Notes under the pieces: model-generated
Seen by the model: the letters and a program-made list of their open reading frames with translations, nothing else
What the model was told of the DNA's origin: nothing
Databases searched by the model: none
Translations under genes and position numbers: made by a program
In this document: positions 43,889-52,456 of the stretch, piece by piece
Layout of the letters: each line of letters opens with the position of its first letter
Position numbering within the stretch: position 1 is the stretch's first letter
Source of the DNA: Verrucomicrobiia bacterium
GTDB lineage: Bacteria > Verrucomicrobiota > Verrucomicrobiia > Limisphaerales > JAEYXS01
Assembly: GCA_036405135.1 (NCBI GenBank)
Contig: DASWYF010000034.1
Coordinates: forward strand, 82,721 to 146,720
Direction of reading: 5' to 3'
DNA: 64,000 nt

Positions 43889-46045
43889 CTATTTCAGATT
43901 TCGACACTCGAACATCTGGATATGATGAAACACCCGCCCGCGATACAGCACCTCGTGGATACCCAAATCCTTCACGCTCTCAAATGAATCCACGATGGAT
44001 TGCGGCGGTGCTTGCGGACTGTTCTCCACGATCACATAGATCGCATTCTGCCCCTTGCGCAGCTCTTTGTATGACGGCCAGAAATAGAACTGATTCTCCG
44101 CTTTGTCTGACCATCGATAAAACACCAGCGGGTCCTTCACCACATCCTGCTTCGCCTCCGGATGATAAAACGCCATCAAGCCCGTCACCCCATAATGCCC
44201 ACCGATGATGAACACCGGCTTACCTTCCTTCATCAAGTCTTGGCGAGCCGTCTCAACAATTTGCGTCAACTCCTTGGCCCCTCGTACGCGTCGTAACGGA
44301 TCTTTCTTCGCTGGCAAATCTTTACCAACCAGTTTACCCGTCAGATTCGTGTCATGCATCAGCACCAGCGGAATGAACCCGATGAAGAATGCCGTGATGA
44401 GCCAAGGCTTGAACCAACGCACACCTTCCCGCCAGCGATTCTCCCAATAAAAAATGCCCAGACAAAGCAGCGGCAAAATGGATGGCGCAATCCAGTTCGG
44501 CTGCACCCGCGCACGGATCGTGTAGAGAAAATAGAACAGGAACAACGGTGCCCCCATGCTGAAGCAATACACCATGATCTGATTGCCCTTGTCCTTCTTC
44601 CAAAAAGCAAAACACGCCCACGCGATGCCGATGAAGATAAGCGGATTGAACAGCAACGGCTCCACCACGATGAAATCGATGATGAAGTTCGGATTAAAAT
44701 TCCACGCCCGGTCCAACCCACTGCGATTCTCCAGATGCTTCACGGTGGCCCAGCCATGCTGTGCATTCCACACCAGCACGGGGATGCTCGCCAGCGCATT
44801 GATCACCAGTGCCAGCCATGGTCCCTTGGTCCGTAAAGAAGCGCGTGCCGGTTTCCAAAGCACAAAGAACACAGCCCAGCTCAGCAATTGAAACAACGCC
44901 GTCGCCTTGCTCAAGAATCCGAGCCCCATCCACAAGCCTACCAGCAACCATTGCTTCGTCGATTGTGTCTGCACCGCCTTCCAGCCGCTGAACATCGCCA
45001 GCATCCAGAAGAACACGTTCAGCGGATCGATGGTCATCAGGATGGAACCCACCGTCACCAACGGCATGCACAACGGCAGCAACGCTGCCCAAAGTGCCGC
45101 CCGCAATCCCAGTTCCCGATGAAAGAACCGCAGCAACATCACCGCCATTAACGCCGCCAGCAGCGACGAAAAGAAACGAACACCCAATTCATTATCGCCA
45201 AAGATGCTCGTACCCAGCCACTGCGTGTAGGCGATCATCGGCGGCTTACTGTAATACGCCAGCGCCGGATGCTTCGCCCACTGCCATTGATACGCCTCAT
45301 CCTCCGTGAGTTCGATTTTCCCGGATGCATGATACCCGAGCCGGGCAAGGAAAATGACCGCGATCAATACATACGCCAGCCGCAGCCATTGTTTCTCACG
45401 CAGTTCAGCACACCTCTCAGGTGAACGCTCCATCTGCGGCCTATATCCGGCATCATGCAGCAGCAACGATGGCAGCTTGTTATACCATAATGGAAACACC
45501 TTTGGTGCGAACAATCGCCAGATCGCATCGATCACATGCACGATCACAAAGGCATAAGCAGCGCCGAGCAATGCTCCCATGATGACATCACTCGGATAAT
45601 GCACCCCCACGTAGATACGGGAAAAAGCCACCGTGCAAGCGATCGGCAAAATGATCTTCCACGATTTCCGATAAAACAACCAGAAGACCATCAAGCCAGC
45701 GAACCAGTTCGCCGCGTGAGATGATGGCATGCTGCCGCTACCACCTTTACCGACACGCATGATGGTTTCCTCAATGTCGTTGAAAGGTCGTGGGCGACCG
45801 ATGGCTTCTTTCAACGATTTGCAGATCACGCCATCGCCGATGGCGATCGCCAACAGCAGGAAGAAGATGCACAGGCGTCCCCGCGTCCCGCCTTTCACGA
45901 GCAGGAGTACGCCGATGAGAATCGCGACCGGGACGAAGAAAGGATTGCCGCTGAAAAACGGCATGACGGCATCGAACAACGGATTGCTCAACGCCTCGTT
46001 GCCGAATCGAAATAAATCCCGGTCTAATGCCAATAGCCAGTCCAT
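43889..46045 (-). CDS. Fusion of PAP2 lipid phosphatase and GT39/ArnT-like glycosyltransferase
   Basis: 718 aa. Residues 1-200: PAP2 domain with the full phosphatase signature, K-x6-RP in CKSLKEAIGRPRPF (residues 75-88), PSSHAANW (107-114) and SRIYVGVHYPSD (142-153), in a five- or six-helix membrane bundle. From about residue 225: a GT-C transferase with the acidic loop LTEDEAYQWQWAKHPALAYY and SKPPMIAYTQWLG, as in ArnT/GT39/GT83, about ten helices, and a soluble periplasmic end (from ~570). The GT part would move a sugar from a polyprenyl-phosphate donor; the phosphatase part could dephosphorylate the lipid carrier. Both parts keep their catalytic residues. Confidence 0.88.
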   Translation of the reverse strand: MDWLLALDRDLFRFGNEALSNPLFDAVMPFFSGNPFFVPVAILIGVLLLVKGGTRGRLCIFFLLLAIAIGDGVICKSLKEAIGRPRPFNDIEETIMRVGKGGSGSMPSSHAANWFAGLMVFWLFYRKSWKIILPIACTVAFSRIYVGVHYPSDVIMGALLGAAYAFVIVHVIDAIWRLFAPKVFPLWYNKLPSLLLHDAGYRPQMERSPERCAELREKQWLRLAYVLIAVIFLARLGYHASGKIELTEDEAYQWQWAKHPALAYYSKPPMIAYTQWLGTSIFGDNELGVRFFSSLLAALMAVMLLRFFHRELGLRAALWAALLPLCMPLVTVGSILMTIDPLNVFFWMLAMFSGWKAVQTQSTKQWLLVGLWMGLGFLSKATALFQLLSWAVFFVLWKPARASLRTKGPWLALVINALASIPVLVWNAQHGWATVKHLENRSGLDRAWNFNPNFIIDFIVVEPLLFNPLIFIGIAWACFAFWKKDKGNQIMVYCFSMGAPLFLFYFLYTIRARVQPNWIAPSILPLLCLGIFYWENRWREGVRWFKPWLITAFFIGFIPLVLMHDTNLTGKLVGKDLPAKKDPLRRVRGAKELTQIVETARQDLMKEGKPVFIIGGHYGVTGLMAFYHPEAKQDVVKDPLVFYRWSDKAENQFYFWPSYKELRKGQNAIYVIVENSPQAPPQSIVDSFESVKDLGIHEVLYRGRVFHHIQMFECRNLK

Positions 46046-46128
46046 GCCTCAGTCTCTAGCGATATAAAGGCAGGAGTTTAGTCTGGCTAAGGGCGGTTGG
46101 GCGAGCGGGAAAAAGAACTTCATGCAGT

Positions 46129-46665
46129 TCAATACACCACCAAAGAACGCACCGGTACATTCGGCAACCGTTTACGTCCATGTAGAAAGCCCAGCTCGAT
46201 CAGGAAGGACACTTCCAGAATCTCCGCCCCGACCTTTTGGAGAAGCGAGATAGCAGCACCGGCTGTTCCGCCTGTCGCCAGCAAGTCATCCACCAAGAGG
46301 ACCTTGGCTCCCGGTTTCACAGCATCTATGTGGATGGCTACCGTATTGCTGCCGTATTCCAGATCGTAGCTTTCTTCATGTGCCTTGTAGGGCAGCTTGC
46401 CCTTCTTACGCACCGGCACAAAGCCGGCATTCAGCTTCACAGCGACTGCCGAGGCAAAGATGAATCCACGCGCATCGATGCCCACCACGGCATCCACCTG
46501 TCCCGGCTTGAAATCACCGGCAAGGAGATCGATCGCCCCGGCGAGCAACTTCGCATCCGCCAGCACCGGCGTGATGTCTTTGAACAAAATGCCTGGCTTT
46601 GGAAAATCAGGCACATCGCGGATGGCGGCGGCGAGATCCGAAGAAGAGACGGCGTTTGACGGCAT
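46129..46665 (-). CDS. apt: Adenine phosphoribosyltransferase
   Basis: Purine salvage: adenine plus PRPP to AMP. 178 aa. Seen: IRDVPDFPKPGILFKDITPV, VVGIDARGFIFASAVAVKL, FVPVRKKGKLPYKAHEESYD, YGSNTVAIHIDAVKPGAKVL and the PRPP-binding VLLVDDLLATGGTAGAAISL. It begins 3 nt after the second sigma factor gene stops, so the two are probably co-transcribed. Confidence 0.96.
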   Translation of the reverse strand: MPSNAVSSSDLAAAIRDVPDFPKPGILFKDITPVLADAKLLAGAIDLLAGDFKPGQVDAVVGIDARGFIFASAVAVKLNAGFVPVRKKGKLPYKAHEESYDLEYGSNTVAIHIDAVKPGAKVLLVDDLLATGGTAGAAISLLQKVGAEILEVSFLIELGFLHGRKRLPNVPVRSLVVY

Positions 46666-46668
46666 GTG

Positions 46669-47718
46669 TTATTTTTTCTTGGATTCGAGTTTCTCGATCA
46701 TCTTGCGCAACTTGCGCAGCGCAATGTTTTGTATCTGCCGAACTCGCTCCCGCGTCACGCCAAATTTTTCACCAACTTCTTCCAAAGTCTTCTCCGTGCC
46801 GCCATCCAGACCAAAGCGGAAGCGCAAAATGGTCGCTTCACGCGGGTCTAGTTTCGTCACCATCTCCTCCAGCATCGAGTTCACTGTCTTGTCCTCAAGC
46901 TGTGCGTAAGGAGACGTCGCGTTTTCATCCGCCACGATCTCCGCGTAATTGTTCGAGTCCTCATCCTCGCTGATCGGGGCATCCAATGACGCCGGACGAA
47001 TCGCCGCCGTGCGCATCGCTGCCACGCGTGAGGATGTCGTCTCCAGCTCCTCAGCCAATTCCTCATCTGTCGGCTCGCGACCCAACTCCTCTTGGAGTTT
47101 CATCGCCGTACGCCGCATCTTGGAGATTTTATCCACCAAATGAACAGGCAGACGGATAGTCTTGGACTGGTTCGCCAAGGCACGTTTGATAGATTGCTTG
47201 ATCCACCACGCACCGTACGTCGAGAGCTTGCCACCCTTGGCCGGGTCGAAGCGCTCCACCGCCTTCATCAAGCCGATGTTTCCTTCATTGATCAAATCCA
47301 GCAACGGCAGACCAAGCCCTTCATAATCATGGGCGATCTTCACCACCAGGCGCAGATTCGCCTTGATCATGTGTTCCCGCGCCTTCTTGTCACCCTTTTT
47401 GATCTTTGCCGCCAATTCGATCTCTTCCTGCGGCGTAAGCAGTTTCACCTGACCGATTTCGCGGAGATACAATTTAATGGCCGTATCACCATCATAGGTT
47501 GTGCGTTCGCGGGCCGGAGCTGGCGTAGCTTGCTCTTTGCGCGGCGTCGGCCGCACATCTTCCACATCCACATCGGCAGAGGGCGCCTGCCCCTTGGCGG
47601 GTTCAGGTGGCACGACTTGCACTGGCGAGGAAGGCACAGCGGCAGCAGTCGCCAGTGAGGCGACCGGTTTCGCGATCCGCTTGACGGATTTCTTTCTGGC
47701 TGGAATGGCTGGCGGCAT
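46669..47718 (-). CDS. Second sigma-70 factor (group 2 / short primary type)
   Basis: 349 aa. After a Lys-rich then Pro/Ala-rich tail of about 75 residues comes region 1.2 (DTAIKLYLREIGQVKLLTPQ), region 2 (LDLINEGNIGLMKAVERFDP, GKLSTYGAWWIKQSIKRALA), region 3 (KLQEELGREPTDEELAEELE) and region 4 (LEEVGEKFGVTRERVRQIQN). It lacks region 1.1 and the large non-conserved region of the 650-aa sigma at 32527, so it is probably an alternative (stationary-phase or stress) sigma. Linked to apt. Confidence 0.92.
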   Translation of the reverse strand: MPPAIPARKKSVKRIAKPVASLATAAAVPSSPVQVVPPEPAKGQAPSADVDVEDVRPTPRKEQATPAPARERTTYDGDTAIKLYLREIGQVKLLTPQEEIELAAKIKKGDKKAREHMIKANLRLVVKIAHDYEGLGLPLLDLINEGNIGLMKAVERFDPAKGGKLSTYGAWWIKQSIKRALANQSKTIRLPVHLVDKISKMRRTAMKLQEELGREPTDEELAEELETTSSRVAAMRTAAIRPASLDAPISEDEDSNNYAEIVADENATSPYAQLEDKTVNSMLEEMVTKLDPREATILRFRFGLDGGTEKTLEEVGEKFGVTRERVRQIQNIALRKLRKMIEKLESKKK

Positions 47719-47830
47719 AATCCCTTGTCTTTCCGAGACTAGAACTCAAGACGGCGGGGGCAAGCAAATAGCTGCCCGCCCCGCGCCTTTCCTGTTCGAG
47801 CCCCAATTCCCATGTTTATTCCATTAAATT

Positions 47831-48514
47831 TTAACGGTCGCTCGACCGGGCGAGCAGGATGAAGTGCAACAACGTCATCAAAGACTGCACCATCGCTGCC
47901 ACGTAAGTCAGAGCCGCGGCATTCAGCACACTGGCCACACCCGCAGCTTCACCCGGATGCACGATGCCCAAGCGTGCCAATTCCACTTTTGCGCGACGGC
48001 TCGCATCATACTCTACCGGCAGAGTGATCAACTGGAACGCAAAGATCACGCTGTAGATTACGATACCAATGATCGCCAGCTTCGCGAGGCTCAGAAAGAA
48101 GCCCAAAAAGAACAACACCATCGCCCCGCTGCTCGCAATGCTGGTAAGCGGCACCATCGCCATGCGCAGATTTAGCCATGCATAAGACGCCTTGTGCTGT
48201 AAAGCATGCCCCGCTTCATGCGCCGCTACACCGACCGCAGCCAATGAACGTCCCCGGTAATTTTCTGAAGACAGGCAAAGCTGTTTTTTGATCGGGTCAT
48301 AGTGATCGCTTAGATGTCCCGGCACTTCTTGGATGGGCATGTCCTGCAGTCCCGCTGCATCCAATATCTCGCGCGCTGCTTGGGCCCCCGAGATGCCCGT
48401 GCCCACTGGCACTTGTATGTATCGCTTATATGTCGAGTTCAGCTTGAACTGGGCATACAGGCCCAGCAGAAGCGGCGGTATCACACACAGCAGATAGATT
48501 TCGATTCCATTCAT
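47831..48514 (-). CDS. YugP-like membrane zinc metallopeptidase
   Basis: 227 aa. An N-terminal helix (IYLLCVIPPLLLGLYAQFKL) is followed by LQDMPIQEVPGHLSDHYDPI and the zinc motif AAVGVAAHEAGHALQHKASY (HEAGH), then three more helices and PVEYDASRRAKVELARLGIV, all typical of the Zn_peptidase_2/YugP family. Substrate unknown. It has its own promoter with a palindrome over the start site. Confidence 0.9.
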   Translation of the reverse strand: MNGIEIYLLCVIPPLLLGLYAQFKLNSTYKRYIQVPVGTGISGAQAAREILDAAGLQDMPIQEVPGHLSDHYDPIKKQLCLSSENYRGRSLAAVGVAAHEAGHALQHKASYAWLNLRMAMVPLTSIASSGAMVLFFLGFFLSLAKLAIIGIVIYSVIFAFQLITLPVEYDASRRAKVELARLGIVHPGEAAGVASVLNAAALTYVAAMVQSLMTLLHFILLARSSDR

Positions 48515-48529
48515 TTTACATCAATCCCT

Positions 48530-48574
48530 CTGACACATTGTCAGTTACTATATACGACATTTCACATCGTCAAA
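48530..48574 (-). promoter_or_regulatory. Promoter of the YugP-like gene with a palindrome at the start site
   Basis: Minus strand: TTTGAC (48574-48569), 16-nt spacer, TATAGT (48552-48547). CTGACA-CAT-TGTCAG (48530-48544) covers the predicted start site and could be a repressor operator. Confidence 0.5.
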
Positions 48575-48691
48575 GCGTTCACCAAAATCGAACGCATTCC
48601 GAATGGCTCAAAGTGTCACGTATCAAGGGGATACACGAATAGAAACGCCGCTCCTTTTTGGAATGAACATTGACTGCCGCTACCGGTCCAA

Positions 48692-49825
48692 TCACACCTC
48701 TAAAATCTTTTCAAACTTGGTCAAATTCCTGGCCCCATGGGCAGTCACCAGCAGATCGTCCTCGATACGCACCCCACCAATGTCGTGGTAATATAACCCA
48801 GGCTCCACGGTAACGATATGGCCCGCTTGCAAAATATCCTCTGAATTCACGGAGAGCCGGGGTGCCTCATGGATCTCCAATCCCAAACCATGCCCCGTGC
48901 CGTGGAAAAACCCCTGCATCCGCCCTTTTAACTTGCCCGTGCGATACCCCATCCCATCAAAGAACTCTTTCACTGCCTGATGCACCTCCACCCCTCGCAC
49001 CCCTGCTTTAAGTTTACTGATGGCCACATCTTGCCCCTTCACCACCGTATCATACATCTTGCGCAGCGCCTCGCTCGCCTTGCCCTTCACCACCGTCCGC
49101 GAGATGTCGCCATAGTAACCCGTCCGCTGTGATTTCGGGAACACATCCAAAATGATCGGCTGATTCGCCTTCAACGGTCCATACCCGCGCTCATGCGGAT
49201 CACACGTCAGCTTCCCGCAAGAAACGATTGTATGATTCGCGATCCCACCTGCCTGAATGACCGCGATATCAATGATGGACCGCAACTTCTCTGCCGTAAG
49301 CGGAGCTCCGCGCAGGAACAATGTGTTTCCCTTGCCGATCTTGGAAGACTTGAGCGCTTGAATCCCTTCCGCCAATCCCACCTCTGCCATCATCACGGCT
49401 GCACTGACACACTTCACCTCCTGCGCATTCTTCAATTCTCGCTCAGGAAAAACCGGCCCTTTGGATACCTTCACCTTCACCTTGAGCTGACGCAACTGTC
49501 GCGCCAGACCATGTGGAAAATTCCCCGGCACAAAGACCTTGCTGCGTCGCTTTTCCTTCAGCAGAGCCTTGATGACATGCGCCGAAGAAGGCTTCTTGCC
49601 GTTGGCATTTAGTAGCCTCTGCGCAATCGACGCATAAGAAACCGCCTTGCAATGCTTGGCCTGTTTGCGAGCCCGGTCGATCTCAAGATCGCTCAACACG
49701 ATCACCGGCCGCCCGTTCATCCGCAGATAAATAAAAGGGTCCGGCACGAACATGCGCACGGCATAAAGCATGTTCGCGTCACGCTCACTATCAGCCACCA
49801 TCAGCAGCGTTTCGTCCCGTCCCAT
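48692..49825 (-). CDS. M24 family Xaa-Pro-type aminopeptidase
   Basis: 377 aa from the ATG at 49825 (MGRDETLLMVADSERDANML); a GTG at 49897 would add 24 residues. An N-terminal creatinase-like domain is followed by the pita-bread domain. The five metal ligands are visible: Asp in IILDVFP, Asp in YYGDISRTVV, His in GFFHGTGHGLGLEIHEAPRL, Glu in IVTVEPGLYYHDIGG and Glu in GVRIEDDLLVT. It should release N-terminal residues next to proline, in the cytoplasm. It begins after sppA's terminator, so is transcribed separately. Confidence 0.9.
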   Translation of the reverse strand: MGRDETLLMVADSERDANMLYAVRMFVPDPFIYLRMNGRPVIVLSDLEIDRARKQAKHCKAVSYASIAQRLLNANGKKPSSAHVIKALLKEKRRSKVFVPGNFPHGLARQLRQLKVKVKVSKGPVFPERELKNAQEVKCVSAAVMMAEVGLAEGIQALKSSKIGKGNTLFLRGAPLTAEKLRSIIDIAVIQAGGIANHTIVSCGKLTCDPHERGYGPLKANQPIILDVFPKSQRTGYYGDISRTVVKGKASEALRKMYDTVVKGQDVAISKLKAGVRGVEVHQAVKEFFDGMGYRTGKLKGRMQGFFHGTGHGLGLEIHEAPRLSVNSEDILQAGHIVTVEPGLYYHDIGGVRIEDDLLVTAHGARNLTKFEKILEV

Positions 49826-49914
49826 GGCTATGGGACTATGCGGATTCGACGAAGAGATGCAAGGTTCTGAAAGCGCTCTCCCCCGGATACCATTCACCGA
49901 CCCGATATAAGCAC

Positions 49915-49952
49915 AAAAAAGGCCATCTGCGTCAATGCGACAACAGATGGCC
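49915..49952 (-). terminator. Rho-independent terminator of sppA
   Basis: GGCCATCTG (49921-49929) pairs with CAGATGGCC (49944-49952); on the minus strand it is followed by TTTTTT. It lies 16 nt beyond the sppA stop. Confidence 0.88.
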
Positions 49953-49967
49953 TGAAAACAACGTGTT

Positions 49968-51164
49968 TTAGTGCAGCACGCTGGAAGACAGGAAATACAG
50001 GTGTCCTGCTTTCAGCTTCGGGGCGTCCACACCCAAGTCAATCTTGATGGTCGTCTGCTGCGGTTGTGCCTGGCCTGAGAAACCGAAGATGCTGCCCAGC
50101 GTGAACGGCCGCGCATAACGCACCAGCTTCGCATCGGATATATTCGCGATCTTCAGCGCCCGGTCCACTGTCACCTGCCAGTCGCCCAATTCATCTACCA
50201 GTCCGGCTTGATATGCTTGATTACCCGAGAGAATACGTCCATCCGCGAGACTTTCCCAATCACTGCTTAAAGCCTTTCCTTGGCCTTTATTTTCCTGATT
50301 GGAAGCCTCGCGCCCTTCCTTCACGATCTTTTTAAACTTTCCGTAAGTCTCATCGATAAGCGCCTGCATCATCTGGTTTTCTTCCGGCATGATTTCCTCG
50401 GGTTTCTTGCTTCCGCTCAACATATCCTTGAACTTGCCGCTCTTGTACACCAGCGGCACCACGCCCACCTTGTCCATCAGTCCGCGGTAATTGTAACCGG
50501 ACATGATCACGCCAATGCTGCCTGTAAGAGTCAGTTCATTAGCCACGATCCAGCGGCAAGGTGCGCTGACATAGTAACCGCCCGAAGCCGCCAAGCTCCC
50601 CATGGAAGCCACCACCGGCTTACCGTGCTCATCTTGAAACTTTTCGATAGCACGATAGATGTCATCCGAGGCCAGCACTTCGCCGCCCGGAGAGTCCACT
50701 TTTAAGATGACCGCCTGCACCCGGCTGTCCTCACCCGCGCGATTCAACTGTTCCTTGATAAGATCCACCATCGAAGCCCCGCTATGGTCGATCGCTGCGC
50801 CCGTTATCACCCCTTCCACACCGATCACTACGATTTTGTCCGACGCATCACTGTCTTCCACGACAACTTCCTGTAACATGGAACGTGTGGTCGCTGGAGA
50901 CCCCATACCAGCCCCTGTCCCCAAAAAGGCCCCGAAAAGCCCAATCAGCATGAACAGCCCACCGCCGACCGCCAACAGGATCAGCAATATCCAGACGATT
51001 GGGTTTCTCTTCTCTTTCTTTGCCGGAGCCACGCTGATGGGCGGCGGCATTTGATAAGCAGGCGAACTGAACGGTGGTGGCGGAGGAGGTGGTGAAACCG
51101 GAGGAATGTTCACAGGCCCCGTTGGTTCCGACGGCGGCGTATTTGGTGGAACTGAATTGTCCAT
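49968..51164 (-). CDS. sppA: Signal peptide peptidase SppA (S49)
   Basis: 398 aa, single-domain type. The first ~50 residues are Pro-rich and cytoplasmic (PPVSPPPPPPPFSSPAYQM), then one membrane helix (IVWILLILLAVGGGLFMLIG). Catalytic parts: KVDSPGGEVLASDDIYRAIE, VVASMGSLAASGGYYVSAPC with the nucleophile Ser in ASGGYY, LTGSIGVIM, and the general-base Lys in VYKSGKFKDMLSG. It degrades cleaved signal peptides in the membrane. The Pro-rich extension is not usual in the family. Confidence 0.92.
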   Translation of the reverse strand: MDNSVPPNTPPSEPTGPVNIPPVSPPPPPPPFSSPAYQMPPPISVAPAKKEKRNPIVWILLILLAVGGGLFMLIGLFGAFLGTGAGMGSPATTRSMLQEVVVEDSDASDKIVVIGVEGVITGAAIDHSGASMVDLIKEQLNRAGEDSRVQAVILKVDSPGGEVLASDDIYRAIEKFQDEHGKPVVASMGSLAASGGYYVSAPCRWIVANELTLTGSIGVIMSGYNYRGLMDKVGVVPLVYKSGKFKDMLSGSKKPEEIMPEENQMMQALIDETYGKFKKIVKEGREASNQENKGQGKALSSDWESLADGRILSGNQAYQAGLVDELGDWQVTVDRALKIANISDAKLVRYARPFTLGSIFGFSGQAQPQQTTIKIDLGVDAPKLKAGHLYFLSSSVLH

Positions 51165-51212
51165 GGCCCGGCAACCTAGTTCACCCGCTTCAATCCCGCA
51201 AGCCCGCTAAAT

Positions 51213-52346
51213 TTACCTCAACATCCTCAACTGCTGCCGCGCCACATACGGGTCCAGATGCACCAAAAAAACATACGCCACCTTCTCCCAAAGCCGCGTC
51301 CACAATGACCGTGACTTCTTCCACTCAGAAAGCGTCACCCTTCGCGAATATCCTAAAATGTCCGCAAATATCTCCCGTCCTTGCTGCACCGCCACCGGAT
51401 CTGATGTCCGTACCAGCAACTCGTAGTTGATGGATAGGCTGCGCTTATCCAGATTCGCCGAGCCCGCATAAATGCAATCATCCATCATGTACAACTTGGC
51501 GTGCAATATCTGCGGTTCGTATTCATAAATCTCCACGCCTGCTTGCAACAACGTCCTATACAAACTCCGGCTGGCCGTTTGTGAAAGCAGCACATCACTC
51601 TTCCCCGCCAGAATGATCTGCACCCTACCCCCGCTACGCGCTATCCTTTGCAACTGCCGCCGAATCTTCCACGTCGGCAAAAAGTAAGCCGAGATGATCC
51701 GCACATCCCGCGCCTTCGCCAACGCCTCATTAAGTTTCAGCTTGAGCGAGGAATGCCCTGTCCCGGGCAGATTCAACAGCACATCCCCACAGATTGGGCC
51801 CGGCCCGATACCCACCCTGCTCTTCCGCCATTGCTTGAACCGCGCATGACGAAACTCCGCAATCTGGTAAAGCAGATCAAACGAGCGCATCAGTTCATCA
51901 ATCACCTTGCCCGTCACCACTGCTCCCAGATCACACCAGCCACGTGTGATGCCATCACCTTCATACTCCTCCGCGATGTTGAACCCACCGATCATTGCGA
52001 TCTTGTCATCGCATAACAGCAGCTTGCGATGATTCCGGATCGCGAACCGGTCCAGCCGGAAAGGATTGAACCATCGCACCTCCGCTCCAGCCTTGCGCAG
52101 CACATCCCAAAACTCATCATCCAAAGCTTGCGAACCGACCGAATCTACCAGCACCCGCACTTTGACGCCCTTACGCGCCGCCTCTACTAAAGCATCGCGC
52201 ACCCATTGCCCCACCGAATCATCCCGGTAGATATACATCTCCAGCCGCACCGATTGCCGGGCCCCGCAGATCATGTCCACCATGACGCCAAACGCCTCCG
52301 AGCCGGTCCGTAACCAGCGCAAAGAGCATTCAGAAGCCATGTTCAT
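51213..52346 (-). CDS. Phospholipase D-superfamily protein, cardiolipin synthase-like
   Basis: 377 aa with two HKD motifs: RNHRKLLLCDDKIAMIGGFN (about residue 115) and LHAKLYMMDDCIYAGSANLD (about 290). There is no N-terminal membrane segment, unlike ClsA, so it resembles ClsB-type enzymes that join phosphatidylglycerol molecules. Near the C-terminus there is a basic patch (SEWKKSRSLWTRLWEKVAYV) that may bind membrane. It lies 48 nt upstream of sppA on the same strand. Confidence 0.88.
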   Translation of the reverse strand: MNMASECSLRWLRTGSEAFGVMVDMICGARQSVRLEMYIYRDDSVGQWVRDALVEAARKGVKVRVLVDSVGSQALDDEFWDVLRKAGAEVRWFNPFRLDRFAIRNHRKLLLCDDKIAMIGGFNIAEEYEGDGITRGWCDLGAVVTGKVIDELMRSFDLLYQIAEFRHARFKQWRKSRVGIGPGPICGDVLLNLPGTGHSSLKLKLNEALAKARDVRIISAYFLPTWKIRRQLQRIARSGGRVQIILAGKSDVLLSQTASRSLYRTLLQAGVEIYEYEPQILHAKLYMMDDCIYAGSANLDKRSLSINYELLVRTSDPVAVQQGREIFADILGYSRRVTLSEWKKSRSLWTRLWEKVAYVFLVHLDPYVARQQLRMLR

Positions 52347-52456
52347 GCGCGCAAAGTAGTTTCAACTCCCCGCCATTACAATTCCCCATCGCGATTTAAC
52401 CTCTTGGCAGACTGAACGTTGCCATTGTGAAACGGTCCAAGTGAAGGTAGCTTGGA

